From: Anaerolineales bacterium | GTDB taxonomy: Bacteria; Chloroflexota; Anaerolineae; Anaerolineales; Villigracilaceae | NCBI GenBank assembly: GCA_011389535.1 | Contig: JAABUE010000010.1 | Coordinates: 1-37,358, forward strand | Reading direction: 5' to 3' | DNA length: 37,358 nucleotides | In this document: one piece after another, positions 8,300 to 15,571 of the stretch | How positions within the stretch are numbered: the first letter of the stretch is position 1 | How the letters are laid out: each line of letters begins with the position of its first letter | Notes under the pieces: generated by a model | The model's input: only the letters and a program-made list of their open reading frames with translations | What the model was told of the DNA's origin: nothing | Databases searched by the model: none | Program-made: the position numbers and the translations under genes

Positions 8300-8962
8300 C
8301 TAACAGTTAGGGGCACAACCTGCCCTAAGGATGATGGATTCGTTTTCAAACCATAAGCTGTAATTTCCCGGGCGTGAAATTTCGCCTCCACCGAAAATTT
8401 TAAAATCTTTTGGACCGTCCACAAATGCGCCGGCCGAAAAAACACCAACCGGTATGGTAAGTGTGGTTGTATTGTCGAACTGCGCACTTAGATACCCGCA
8501 TTCACCAAAGCTGGCATTGAAGAACAAGGATGCCGTTACGGTCCCCTTTGGTTTGGTATTATTTTTGAGGGTAATTTGGGCACTTTCGCCATCCCAGGTG
8601 GTCAGAGGCTTGTTACAAGGATCGTTCGACCCGGCGGAAGACTGGGCAGGCGTATTCGTGGGCAGCAAACCCACCGATTGTGTCACCGCTAGTGTACCCT
8701 GGCCTGCCTGCGCACCCTGTGTGGAAGGGGTCAAATTCAGCGGGGGGACTGTGTTTGTAGGGAGCGGTGTTGGGCTGGGGGTTTCGGTTGGCGGGATGGG
8801 GGTCGCCGTCGGGATGGCGGCCTGTGTTTCTGCCACCATGGTCATCGCTCCGGCCATAGCCGTCCCTTGAACATCTTCCGGAGACATGGTTGGCTCCGGC
8901 GCAGGGCCGCAGGCGGTTATTACAAGCGCGGCAATTGCGAAAATTATCCAAGCATATTTCAT
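8300..8962 (-). CDS. Lipoprotein of a tandem paralogous trio (2)
   Basis: This 220-residue lipoprotein has the signal peptide MKYAWIIFAIAALVITACG with the lipobox Cys at residue 18. A stretch nearly identical to its downstream neighbour follows (SPEDVQGTAMAGAMTMVAE, then ETQAAIPTATP). After the Thr/Pro linker, the C-terminal domain has a similar beta-rich pattern (ITLKNNTKPKGTVTASLFF, FGECGYLS) but diverges strongly towards its end, closing with CAPNC. The near-identity of the N-terminal halves points to recent duplication with free divergence of the exposed domain. Role unknown. Confidence 0.75.
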   Translation of the reverse strand: MKYAWIIFAIAALVITACGPAPEPTMSPEDVQGTAMAGAMTMVAETQAAIPTATPIPPTETPSPTPLPTNTVPPLNLTPSTQGAQAGQGTLAVTQSVGLLPTNTPAQSSAGSNDPCNKPLTTWDGESAQITLKNNTKPKGTVTASLFFNASFGECGYLSAQFDNTTTLTIPVGVFSAGAFVDGPKDFKIFGGGEISRPGNYSLWFENESIILRAGCAPNC

Positions 8963-8985
8963 AAACTGGTATTCTCCAAACTTTT

Positions 8986-9642
8986 TTATTTTATGGTGAC
9001 TTTATCTTTATTAAAGGTGATCGAAAGATCTTCACCTTTGCTCAAGCGGAATGAGCCCTGGAATTGTCTTCCCCCCACCCAAGCTACATAATTATACCTG
9101 CCTGCCGGGGCAGACACACTAAAACTGCCAAAAACAGGATATTCAATAATGGTTTTGTAGCCATCAATTGTCGTGCATTGTAGAGAAACATATACGTCCA
9201 CTTTCGCCCTGTTGGACAGTTTGACCTGTCCGAAGGGAAGGGCCGGTGGAAGCGTGCCAAAGAAACGTGGATATAAAGTCTCGGTCGCTGTGGCGACAAC
9301 TTGCGTTTCCGTGGGGAGCGTACCGGTAATTGTAGCAGTTTGGGATACCATAGTTTCCGTGGCGGTGGAGTTGGGGTCAGAAGTCACAGTTTCGGTCGCT
9401 GTTGCTGTAGCGGGTGGCAATCCAGTGCTTGTGGCAGTTGGCTCAAGGGGTTCGGTAGCGGGCATCTGGGTCGGTGTTGGCAGCGCGTTGAGGGTTTCTG
9501 CTGCAAAAGTTTCGGCCATTGCGGCCTCTGTTGCCTGTGCATCAACCGCAGGAGCAACAGTTGGCTGTCCCAAGAAGGGCACAGGGACGCAAGCATTTAG
9601 AATAAAAAATGTTGCCAGGATAAGGACCGCTGTCCTTTTCAT
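8986..9642 (-). CDS. Lipoprotein of a tandem paralogous trio (3)
   Basis: The 218-residue product has the signal peptide MKRTAVLILATFFILNACV with the lipobox Cys at residue 18. It then has a Thr/Ala/Glu-rich linker of about 100 residues and a C-terminal domain of about 90 residues with alternating beta strands (GQVKLSNRAKVDVYVSLQC, SVSAPAGRYNYVAWVGG). It is more distant from the two genes downstream but has the same architecture. It starts only 11 bases after the thioredoxin stop, so the two are probably co-transcribed. It may bind a surface or envelope partner; no function can be named. Confidence 0.72.
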   Translation of the reverse strand: MKRTAVLILATFFILNACVPVPFLGQPTVAPAVDAQATEAAMAETFAAETLNALPTPTQMPATEPLEPTATSTGLPPATATATETVTSDPNSTATETMVSQTATITGTLPTETQVVATATETLYPRFFGTLPPALPFGQVKLSNRAKVDVYVSLQCTTIDGYKTIIEYPVFGSFSVSAPAGRYNYVAWVGGRQFQGSFRLSKGEDLSITFNKDKVTIK

Positions 9643-9653
9643 GACCGGCTCCG

Positions 9654-9998
9654 TTAAACTTGTTGAATGACCTCAAGGAACTGGCCAACCACATCCCGCA
9701 ACATCCGTTCGGGTAGAGCGCCGACCTGGCGGTGTAATACTTTACCGCCAGAGACGAAGAGCATGGTTGGGATGCCCTGAACGCCAAACTTCCCAGCCCA
9801 TTCCGGGTTCTCATCCGTATTTACCTTTGTGATCAAAACTTTTCCTGCGTATTCTTTCGCAAGCTTATCCAGGATCGGTGCCACCATTTTGCATGGGCCA
9901 CACCAGGGGGCCCAAAAATCAACGATCACGGGCAACTCTGCTTGTAGCACGGTTTTTTCGAAAGCCTGATCGGTTACGTGGATGGGTTCTTCAACCAT
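9654..9998 (-). CDS. trxA: Thioredoxin
   Basis: This 114-residue cytoplasmic thioredoxin has the active site WCGPCKM with Cys33 and Cys36, the buried Asp in VDFWAPW and the cis-proline loop GIPTMLFV. It reduces disulfides in target proteins and takes electrons from thioredoxin reductase, which is not encoded here. It lies 27 bases after the OsmC-like gene and 11 bases before the first lipoprotein gene on the same strand. Co-location with an OsmC peroxidase-type protein suggests a shared redox role. Confidence 0.95.
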   Translation of the reverse strand: MVEEPIHVTDQAFEKTVLQAELPVIVDFWAPWCGPCKMVAPILDKLAKEYAGKVLITKVNTDENPEWAGKFGVQGIPTMLFVSGGKVLHRQVGALPERMLRDVVGQFLEVIQQV

Positions 9999-10025
9999 TA
10001 CAAATCGCCTTTCCGGGCGGTCGCC

Positions 10026-10454
10026 CTAAACCTCGGGTTCACCGGGTTTCAAAATTTTATACCTCGAACGAATAGTGGCACTTTTAGCAAGCATTATGCT
10101 TGCTGAACAATACTTGTGCTCTGAAAGCTTAATTGCCTGTTCAACATCTTTTATTTTCAGCTTGTCACCCCAAAGTAGATATTCGATTTCAATATCAGTG
10201 TAGACCATTGGAAATGTATCGGCCCGTTTGCCACGTACCTTTACCTTGAAATCGGTCGGGGTTACTCTTTTCTTTTCGAGGATCGAGACGATATCGATAC
10301 CTGTGCAGCCAGCCAGTCCAAGCAAAAGCAGTTGCATCGGTCCAATCGTTTCATCCACCTGGCCCATTTGGACGGTTCCGCCTTTATCGTTCTCTCCGTT
10401 GAAGTTCAGCCCCCCTTGCCAAGTTGCGGAAACTTCTCGCCAGTTATCTGCCAT
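10026..10454 (-). CDS. OsmC/Ohr-family protein
   Basis: The 142-residue product belongs to the OsmC family of thiol peroxidases, which reduce organic hydroperoxides. The two reactive-type cysteines are present: Cys50 in GLAGCTGIDI and Cys116 in HKYCSASIM. The family's central helix region is also present. Two adjacent ATGs at 10457 and 10454 compete as starts. GAGG lies only two bases from the first but five from the second, so 10454 is preferred; the choice changes one residue. It is divergent from ftsY, across about 60 bases that hold the promoter of ftsY and an inverted repeat. Whether it is a true peroxidase or one of the YhfA-like members of unknown substrate cannot be told from sequence alone. 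Confidence 0.88.
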   Translation of the reverse strand: MADNWREVSATWQGGLNFNGENDKGGTVQMGQVDETIGPMQLLLLGLAGCTGIDIVSILEKKRVTPTDFKVKVRGKRADTFPMVYTDIEIEYLLWGDKLKIKDVEQAIKLSEHKYCSASIMLAKSATIRSRYKILKPGEPEV

Positions 10455-10460
10455 CATATC

Positions 10461-10475
10461 CTCGCAATTTGCGAG
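10461..10475. promoter_or_regulatory. Inverted repeat between divergent osmC-like and ftsY genes
   Basis: CTCGCAA-T-TTGCGAG is a perfect 7-bp inverted repeat with one central base. It starts seven bases beyond the osmC-like start codon at 10454 and is about 30 bases upstream of the ftsY -10. It could be an operator; no regulator is identified. Confidence 0.4.
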
Positions 10476-10501
10476 TATAACACAAAACAACTTTACCCCC
10501 A

Positions 10502-10521
10502 TGTTATAATGGCCCGTCATG
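10502..10521 (+). promoter_or_regulatory. Extended -10 promoter giving a near-leaderless ftsY transcript
   Basis: TATAAT (10505-10510) is preceded by TGT (10502-10504), the same extended -10 as the histidine kinase promoter. The ftsY ATG is at 10519, only eight bases after the hexamer, so transcription would start within a few bases of the start codon. No ribosome site is present. Confidence 0.6.
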
Positions 10522-11430
10522 GAAGACATCCTATCTCGCTGGCGTAAGGGGCTGGCAAAGACAAGCAAAGCAACATTCGGGCGGATCGCAGGTCTTTTTG
10601 GGGCCACGGAAATTACCTCAGAAACCTGGGATGAGCTTGAAGCACTTCTTATTCAGGCGGACCTAGGGATCGAGACTGCTACCGAAGTGATCGAATCGCT
10701 TCGCCGCCTCGTTCGGACTGAGGGCTTGATTCGCTCCGATGAACTGGAGCACGCCCTTAGAGCGGAACTTCGTAAGCGCCTCGACGAGCCGCCAACCGTT
10801 TTGTGGACAGAACGCCCGTCTATTTTGTTAGTGGTAGGCGTGAACGGCTCCGGAAAAACGACCACGATCGCCAAACTTGGCAAGCGTTATGTGGATGAAG
10901 GAAAAACCGTCATCTTCGGCGCCGCGGACACATTCCGCGCTGCGGCGGTTGACCAACTCCAAGTGTGGGGGGACAGGCTGGGGGTTGATGTCATTGCGGG
11001 CGCAGCGGAGAGCGATCCAGGTGCTGTCGCCTTCAATGCTGTCAAGACGGGAGCTTCGCGTCACATCGACCTTGTCATTATTGATACAGCCGGCCGTTTG
11101 CATACTCGCTTTAACCTGATGGAGGAACTGAAAAAAGTCCATCGGGTGGTGGGCAAGGCGCTTCCCGGAGCGCCGCACGCCGTTTGGCTGGTGCTGGATG
11201 CCACAACAGGACAAAACGCTTTGCAGCAAGCGCGCGCGTTTAAAGAAACGGTCAACGTAACGGGTGTGATCCTGGCAAAACTGGATTCGTCTGCGCGTGG
11301 CGGGATGGCGTTCGCGATCAAACGCGAACTCGGATTGCCCATTTTATTCGCTGGGCTGGGTGAAAAGGCGGAAGACCTGCAACTCTTTGACCCCGATGCC
11401 TTTATCGATGGGATTTTATCTGCGGCATAA
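10519..11430 (+). CDS. ftsY: Signal recognition particle receptor FtsY
   Basis: FtsY is the SRP receptor GTPase that docks ribosome-SRP complexes at the membrane. This 303-residue form has the N domain (about 20-90) and the G domain without the long acidic A domain of E. coli. The motifs are all present: the P-loop VGVNGSGKTTT (Gly107-Thr114 region), DTFRAAA (137-143), DTAGR (189-193), AKLD as the base-specificity motif (253-256) and the closing GLGE motif. It precedes prfB on the same strand by 92 bases. The short form starting directly with an amphipathic helix is common outside the enterobacteria. Confidence 0.96.
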   Translation: MEDILSRWRKGLAKTSKATFGRIAGLFGATEITSETWDELEALLIQADLGIETATEVIESLRRLVRTEGLIRSDELEHALRAELRKRLDEPPTVLWTERPSILLVVGVNGSGKTTTIAKLGKRYVDEGKTVIFGAADTFRAAAVDQLQVWGDRLGVDVIAGAAESDPGAVAFNAVKTGASRHIDLVIIDTAGRLHTRFNLMEELKKVHRVVGKALPGAPHAVWLVLDATTGQNALQQARAFKETVNVTGVILAKLDSSARGGMAFAIKRELGLPILFAGLGEKAEDLQLFDPDAFIDGILSAA

Positions 11431-11522
11431 ACGTAACTTTTCAATTTACGGGGATGTGTGGGTAGCCCAATTCCCGTTACTTTTTGAAGATAGCTATAGA
11501 AAGATAGAAAGATTGAGGAAAA

Positions 11523-12606
11523 ATGCAAGATTTGTTCGACCGTTTACAGGAAGCAGGGGAACAGACTCAGCACCTCATGGTGCGTCTTTGACTACTCCAA
11601 CAAAGAACAAAAACTTACCCAACTAGAAGAAGAAATGGCGGCGCCCGGTTTTTGGGATGATCCCGCCGCAGCCCAACGCACGATAAAAAGAGCCAATGCG
11701 CTCCGTGAGGAGGTCGAATCCTGGGGTGAATTTGCCCATCGTATTCAAGATGCGACAGAGTTGGCGCATATGGAGGATGAAAGCCTGCGTGAAGAGCTGG
11801 AAAAGGAAGTCGATAGTATCGAACGGGAGTTGGAAAAACGTTCCTTTACCGCCATGCTCTCCGGCTCTTACGATAGGGAGGACGCCCTTCTGGCTATCCA
11901 TGCGGGGGCGGGCGGGACGGATTCGCAGGATTGGGCGGAGATGCTCGAGCGCATGTATCTGCGCTGGGCTGAAAGGCGCGGTTTTGAGACTGAGATCATT
12001 GACCTGACCGAAGGGGAGGAAGCCGGCATTAAAAGTGTGACCATTGCGGTGGATGGCAAATATGCGTTCGGATATTTGCGTTCCGAAAAGGGAGTGCACC
12101 GGCTGGTGAGGCTTTCTCCTTTTGATGCGGCTCATCGCAGGCATACCTCCTTTGCGTTGGTGGAAGTCCTCCCTCAAATTGCAATGGATGATCCCGAAGT
12201 CGAAATTGACCCAAACGATTTGAAAATCGATGTGTTTAAGTCGTCTGGCGCGGGCGGGCAGAATGTGCAAAAGAATTCAACCGCGATCCGCATCACCCAC
12301 ATTCCAAGCGGATTGGTGGTCAGCTGCCAGAATGAGCGCTCGCAGTTGCAGAATAAAGAGAATGCCATGCGCGTGCTCCGCGCCCGTTTGCTGGAGATAA
12401 AACAGGCGGAAAAAGATGAAGAGATCGCTGTGTTACGCGGTGAATATACCAAGGCAGAGTGGGGCAGTCAGATCCGCTCGTATGTGTTGCATCCCTACCA
12501 GATGGTAAAAGACCACCGCAGCGATTACGAGCGCGGCAATACACAGGCTGTTTTAGATGGCGACTTGGACGACTTTATGGAAGCGTATTTGAAACAAATC
12601 AATTGA
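11523..12606 (+). CDS. prfB: Peptide chain release factor 2 with programmed +1 frameshift
   Basis: RF2 recognises UGA and UAA stop codons and hydrolyses peptidyl-tRNA. The gene begins at ATG 11523 (GAGGAA just upstream) and reads 22 codons to CTT-TGA at 11586-11591. A +1 slip at CTTTGA continues in the frame starting GAC (11590) to the stop at 12606, giving 360 residues, close to the 365 of E. coli. The second part has the RF2 tripeptide SPF (198-200) that reads the stop codon and the catalytic GGQ (244-246). The in-frame UGA is the autoregulatory switch: low RF2 favours frameshifting. The usual SD-like AGGGGG just before the slip site is replaced by a weak ATGGTG. A continuous frame from 11635 alone would lose 37 N-terminal residues. 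Confidence 0.93.
11586..11592 (+). promoter_or_regulatory. RF2 programmed frameshift site CTTTGAC
   Basis: CTT (Leu, P-site slip codon) is followed by TGA and C, the canonical poorly-terminating context. Slippage by one base gives GAC. The reading frames on both sides encode recognisable RF2 sequence (…LMVRL then DYSNKEQKL). Confidence 0.93.
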
Positions 12607-12642
12607 AATTGATCAAAAGTTGAACCCCCCCATCAAAGAAAA

Positions 12643-12670
12643 ACACAGCCAGGCGGAAGCCTGGCTGTGT
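12643..12670 (-). terminator. Terminator for the S1-domain gene
   Basis: A perfect 12-bp stem (12643-12654 with 12659-12670) has a GGAA loop. The A-rich run at 12635-12643 becomes a T-rich tail on the minus strand, so it mainly ends the S1-domain transcript. On the plus strand the tail is poor, although prfB ends just before it. Confidence 0.75.
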
Positions 12671-12682
12671 CTGGGGTGCTGA

Positions 12683-13459
12683 TTAGCTGCCGGTTGGCAA
12701 TCGCTTTTCCAGCGTGCGGTTCAGGATGTCTTCCTGCTCGTCTGAACCAGCTTTAACTCGTTTGGATTTCTGGCCCTTCCCGCGTTCATTCGCGCGATCG
12801 AGAGCTTCCTGCCAGGCAATTTGCATAGCGGTCATTTCGGCTTCTTTCGCTTCTTCCTGGGCTTGAGCTTCCAACGCTTCACTCTTCGGTTTCTTCTTGC
12901 TGCTTCGCTCTTTTCGGGCTTCTTTCTTGGCAGGTTTCACTTCTTCAAGCTCCGGCTCCAAAGCCTTCATGCTCAAACGAATCTGCTTTTTTCTGCGATT
13001 TACATCCAGGATTACTGCCTCGACTTCATCGCCTTCTTTGACGACTTCACCCGGGTTCTTGATGTAACCACGGGATATTTCGCTGACATGCACAAGCCCT
13101 GGGCGTTCTGCGCCAAAATCGACGAAAGCGCCGTAAGATTCGAGCCGGACAACCTTGCCCTTGACTACGGTTTCAGGTTTGATCTCATTCCATTCCATAC
13201 CAAGCGGCTCGATCATGGTCAGCTCGATGCGGTCTTTCTTGACCCGGCGTACCCAGACTTCCACGGTCTGCCCGACTTGCACTACGTCTTCCGGTTTATT
13301 GACCTGGTCATTCTGTAATTGTGATATGTGAATAACACCGGGTAGGTCTTGCCCGATGTCTACAAGCACGCCAGCCAGGGTGGTTTTGACCACCTTGCCT
13401 GACAATTTGGTCTTTGGTTCTAACGCGCTGACCTGCGCGGAAACTGTCGCTTCGGTCAT
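12683..13459 (-). CDS. Protein with two S1 RNA-binding domains
   Basis: This 258-residue protein has two S1 (OB-fold) RNA-binding domains, about residues 17-84 (LSGKVVKTTLAGVLVDIG, PGVIHISQL) and 93-168 (VKGKVVRLESYGAFVDFG, PGLVHVSEI). A low-complexity Lys/Glu/Ala-rich tail follows. It resembles shortened ribosomal protein S1 or general RNA-binding proteins of the YabR type, and probably acts on mRNA or ribosomes in the cytoplasm. The second domain has the more canonical S1 sequence. The start at 13459 has AGGAG eight bases upstream. It cannot be distinguished from true bS1, which normally has four to six S1 repeats. Confidence 0.85.
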   Translation of the reverse strand: MTEATVSAQVSALEPKTKLSGKVVKTTLAGVLVDIGQDLPGVIHISQLQNDQVNKPEDVVQVGQTVEVWVRRVKKDRIELTMIEPLGMEWNEIKPETVVKGKVVRLESYGAFVDFGAERPGLVHVSEISRGYIKNPGEVVKEGDEVEAVILDVNRRKKQIRLSMKALEPELEEVKPAKKEARKERSSKKKPKSEALEAQAQEEAKEAEMTAMQIAWQEALDRANERGKGQKSKRVKAGSDEQEDILNRTLEKRLPTGS

Positions 13460-13601
13460 AGTTTAACTCCTATCAGGGGGATAATGCCGAAGGTTAATTA
13501 TACATGCATCACCAACTTGCGTCAACTCGAAATGTGATTTTTCTCATAATCGGCTTCATTTATCGCTCTTTTTTAAGGTTGGCAAAATATAACTATATTC
13601 C

Positions 13602-13630
13602 TTGACATATTTCTTCAATATGGGTATATT
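13602..13630 (+). promoter_or_regulatory. Consensus-like promoter of the first Lrp gene, with inverted repeat
   Basis: TTGACA (13602-13607), a 17-base spacer and TATATT (13625-13630). CATATT (13606-13611) and AATATG (13617-13622) form a perfect 6-bp inverted repeat with a 5-base gap inside the promoter. This suggests autoregulation by the Lrp protein encoded 42 bases downstream. Confidence 0.8.
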
Positions 13631-13672
13631 TCACGACGGCAATGTTGTTTTCGGAAATGAATAGGGATTATT

Positions 13673-14149
13673 ATGTATGAAATCGACGAAAAAGATGTGA
13701 AAATTGTCAATTTGCTCCTTGAAGATGGGCGTATGACTGCATCAGACATTGCTCGCAGCCTTGCCGACATTTCGGAACGAGCGGTCCGATACCGGATCGA
13801 CAGAATGGTAAAAGATGGGGTGATTCGGGTCAGCGCGATCGTAAGCCCGCAGGCATTTGGTTTAACCACCTATGCCGATGTATGGATGGAAGTAGAATCA
13901 GACAAAATTCTGGAAGTTGCCAATAAAATGGCAGAATTTCAGAACGTCAGTTACGTTGCTTGCAGTATCGGGGAGACAGACGTCAGCATCCAGGTAGTTG
14001 CGAAAGATACCGCGGAAGTCTACCGGTTTGTGACAGAAGTTGTGCGTAAAGTACCGGGCGTTCGGAAAACAACAACGTCCATTGTTCCAATTATTTTAAA
14101 AGATGTATACCAGTGGCGGGTACCGGTTCAGGAGGCGCCGGGTGAATAA
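13673..14149 (+). CDS. Lrp/AsnC-family transcriptional regulator (1)
   Basis: The 158-residue protein has an N-terminal winged HTH (about 3-60: EKDVKIVNLLLEDGRMTAS, then SERAVRYRIDRMVKDG) and a C-terminal RAM ligand-binding domain (about 65-150). Lrp/AsnC proteins sense amino acids or related metabolites and form octamers on DNA. The gene begins the catabolic island and lies 33 bases before the first aminotransferase, so it is probably the local regulator. It may respond to an omega-amino acid or polyamine. Its promoter holds an inverted repeat that could be its own operator. Confidence 0.92.
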   Translation: MYEIDEKDVKIVNLLLEDGRMTASDIARSLADISERAVRYRIDRMVKDGVIRVSAIVSPQAFGLTTYADVWMEVESDKILEVANKMAEFQNVSYVACSIGETDVSIQVVAKDTAEVYRFVTEVVRKVPGVRKTTTSIVPIILKDVYQWRVPVQEAPGE

Positions 14150-14182
14150 AGAATTCGATATTATTTGGGGTAAGGAGGTTGT

Positions 14183-15487
14183 ATGGGTTACATCGGTTCG
14201 AGGAGCATTGCATTACAGCAGCGTGCAATGAAAGTTGCCCCCCTGGGGGTGAACTCTAATTTTCGTTACTGGGGGGAAGGTGCAACACTTTACATGGACA
14301 AGGCCAAAGGAGCTTACCTTTGGGATGTGGATGGCAAACGATATATTGACTATCGTCTGGCGTTTGGCCCTATTATTTTAGGCCATTCATTTGATGAAGT
14401 AGATAGGCGGGTAATTGAAGAAATCCAGCGCGGCACCCTGGCGGCAATGACCTATGAGTTGGAAGTCGCTTTGATGGAAAAGATCGTAGAGATGTGCCCG
14501 GCCGTCGAGATGGCGCGGTTGGCTTGTTCCGGGACGGAAGCCACGATGCATGCCATCCGAGTGGCGCGCGCTTATACCGGGCGGGAACTTATCCTTAAAT
14601 TTGAGGGCAATTATCACGGATTCCATGACCATACTTTATGGTCCACTTATGCACCGGCGGAGTCATATGGCAGCCGCCGCAGTCCCATCCCGGTGCCAGC
14701 CAGTTCCGGGATTCCGAAGTCAATGGGCGAGAAAATCATTACATTGCCCTTCAACGATTTCGAGGGCTTCGAGCGCATGATGAAGGCTTACGGGGAACAG
14801 ATTGCAGCAGTCATTACCGAGCCGTGCCAGGGCAATTGTGGCGCGCTCGATCCCCAACCAGGTTTTCTGGAATTGATCCGTAAGCTGGCAACCGAATATG
14901 GGGCAGTCTTTATTTTGGATGAGGTCAAATCGGGGTTCCGGTTTGCGAATGGCGGCGCACAGGAATACTACAACATCATGCCGGACATGGCAACGTACGC
15001 AAAGGCCATGGGGAACGGGTATCCGGTCGCGGCCTTCGGAGGCAGGCAAGAAATTATGAGCATCATCGGTCATGGCGTGGCCCAGGGAGGAACCTACACC
15101 AATAACAAGGCTGGCGTGGCGGCCGGCTATACCACGCTTTGCATTTTGCAGCAGCAACCCGTTATCGAGACCATCAACCAGCGCGGAAGACGGCTAATGG
15201 AAGGCTTGAACGATATTTTTGAGGATAACAGCATCCCGGCGGTCTTTAGCGGACATCCGGCCATGTTCTCGTTCGCGGTTGGGATCGAAAAACCGACCTG
15301 CCAGCGGGAATGGACCGAAAGCGAGCGGGCCTATTACCTGCGTCTTGTCGAGGCAGCCCTCGAGCGCGGTGTGATGCCCGATCTCGATTCGCGAGAACCC
15401 TGGTTCCTGTGCTATTCACACTCTGACGCTGATATTGACGAAACTTTGAACGTTTTTGCCGATGTGGTGAAGATGGTGAAGAAGTAA
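14183..15487 (+). CDS. Class III aminotransferase, glutamate-1-semialdehyde aminomutase-like (1)
   Basis: This 434-residue PLP enzyme of fold type I has the class III signature, with Lys274 in TYAKAMGNGYPVAA as the Schiff-base lysine and ILDEVKSGFR before it. The N-terminal part (AKGAYLWDVDGKRYIDY) is close to glutamate-1-semialdehyde aminomutase. However, the catabolic setting (Lrp, MMSDH, Pot transporter) and a second related copy at 19896 argue against the haem-pathway hemL. A beta- or omega-amino acid aminotransferase is the better guess. It has a strong ribosome site (TAAGGAGG) nine bases before ATG 14183 and follows the Lrp gene at 33 bases. The substrate is not determinable here. Confidence 0.85.
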   Translation: MGYIGSRSIALQQRAMKVAPLGVNSNFRYWGEGATLYMDKAKGAYLWDVDGKRYIDYRLAFGPIILGHSFDEVDRRVIEEIQRGTLAAMTYELEVALMEKIVEMCPAVEMARLACSGTEATMHAIRVARAYTGRELILKFEGNYHGFHDHTLWSTYAPAESYGSRRSPIPVPASSGIPKSMGEKIITLPFNDFEGFERMMKAYGEQIAAVITEPCQGNCGALDPQPGFLELIRKLATEYGAVFILDEVKSGFRFANGGAQEYYNIMPDMATYAKAMGNGYPVAAFGGRQEIMSIIGHGVAQGGTYTNNKAGVAAGYTTLCILQQQPVIETINQRGRRLMEGLNDIFEDNSIPAVFSGHPAMFSFAVGIEKPTCQREWTESERAYYLRLVEAALERGVMPDLDSREPWFLCYSHSDADIDETLNVFADVVKMVKK

Positions 15488-15521
15488 ACAAGTAAAAAAG
15501 TAGACAAGTGAACAAGTAGAC
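15482..15521 (+). repeat. Five tandem octamers of the AAGTRRAC type
   Basis: Five back-to-back 8-base units run from 15482 to 15521: AAGTAAAC, AAGTAAAA, AAGTAGAC, AAGTGAAC and AAGTAGAC, with a decayed sixth. The stop codon of the preceding aminotransferase (15485-15487) lies inside the first unit. The array fills half of the gap before the next gene. Confidence 0.8.
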
Positions 15522-15571
15522 ATGTACTTTTGTACCTGATTACATTTCTACCCAAACAAATTGGAGAACTC

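Noticed and set aside
11523..11591. prfB as a pseudogene because of an in-frame TGA
   Set aside because: The TGA is in the CTTTGAC context of RF2 programmed frameshifting and the RF2 sequence continues in the +1 frame.
14183..15487. hemL (glutamate-1-semialdehyde aminomutase) for haem synthesis
   Set aside because: The resemblance is real, but the neighbours are catabolic and a second related copy lies nearby, so a gene symbol is not given.
15482..15521. CRISPR-like array
   Set aside because: The units are 8 bases with no spacers, and no cas gene is present; it is a simple tandem repeat.
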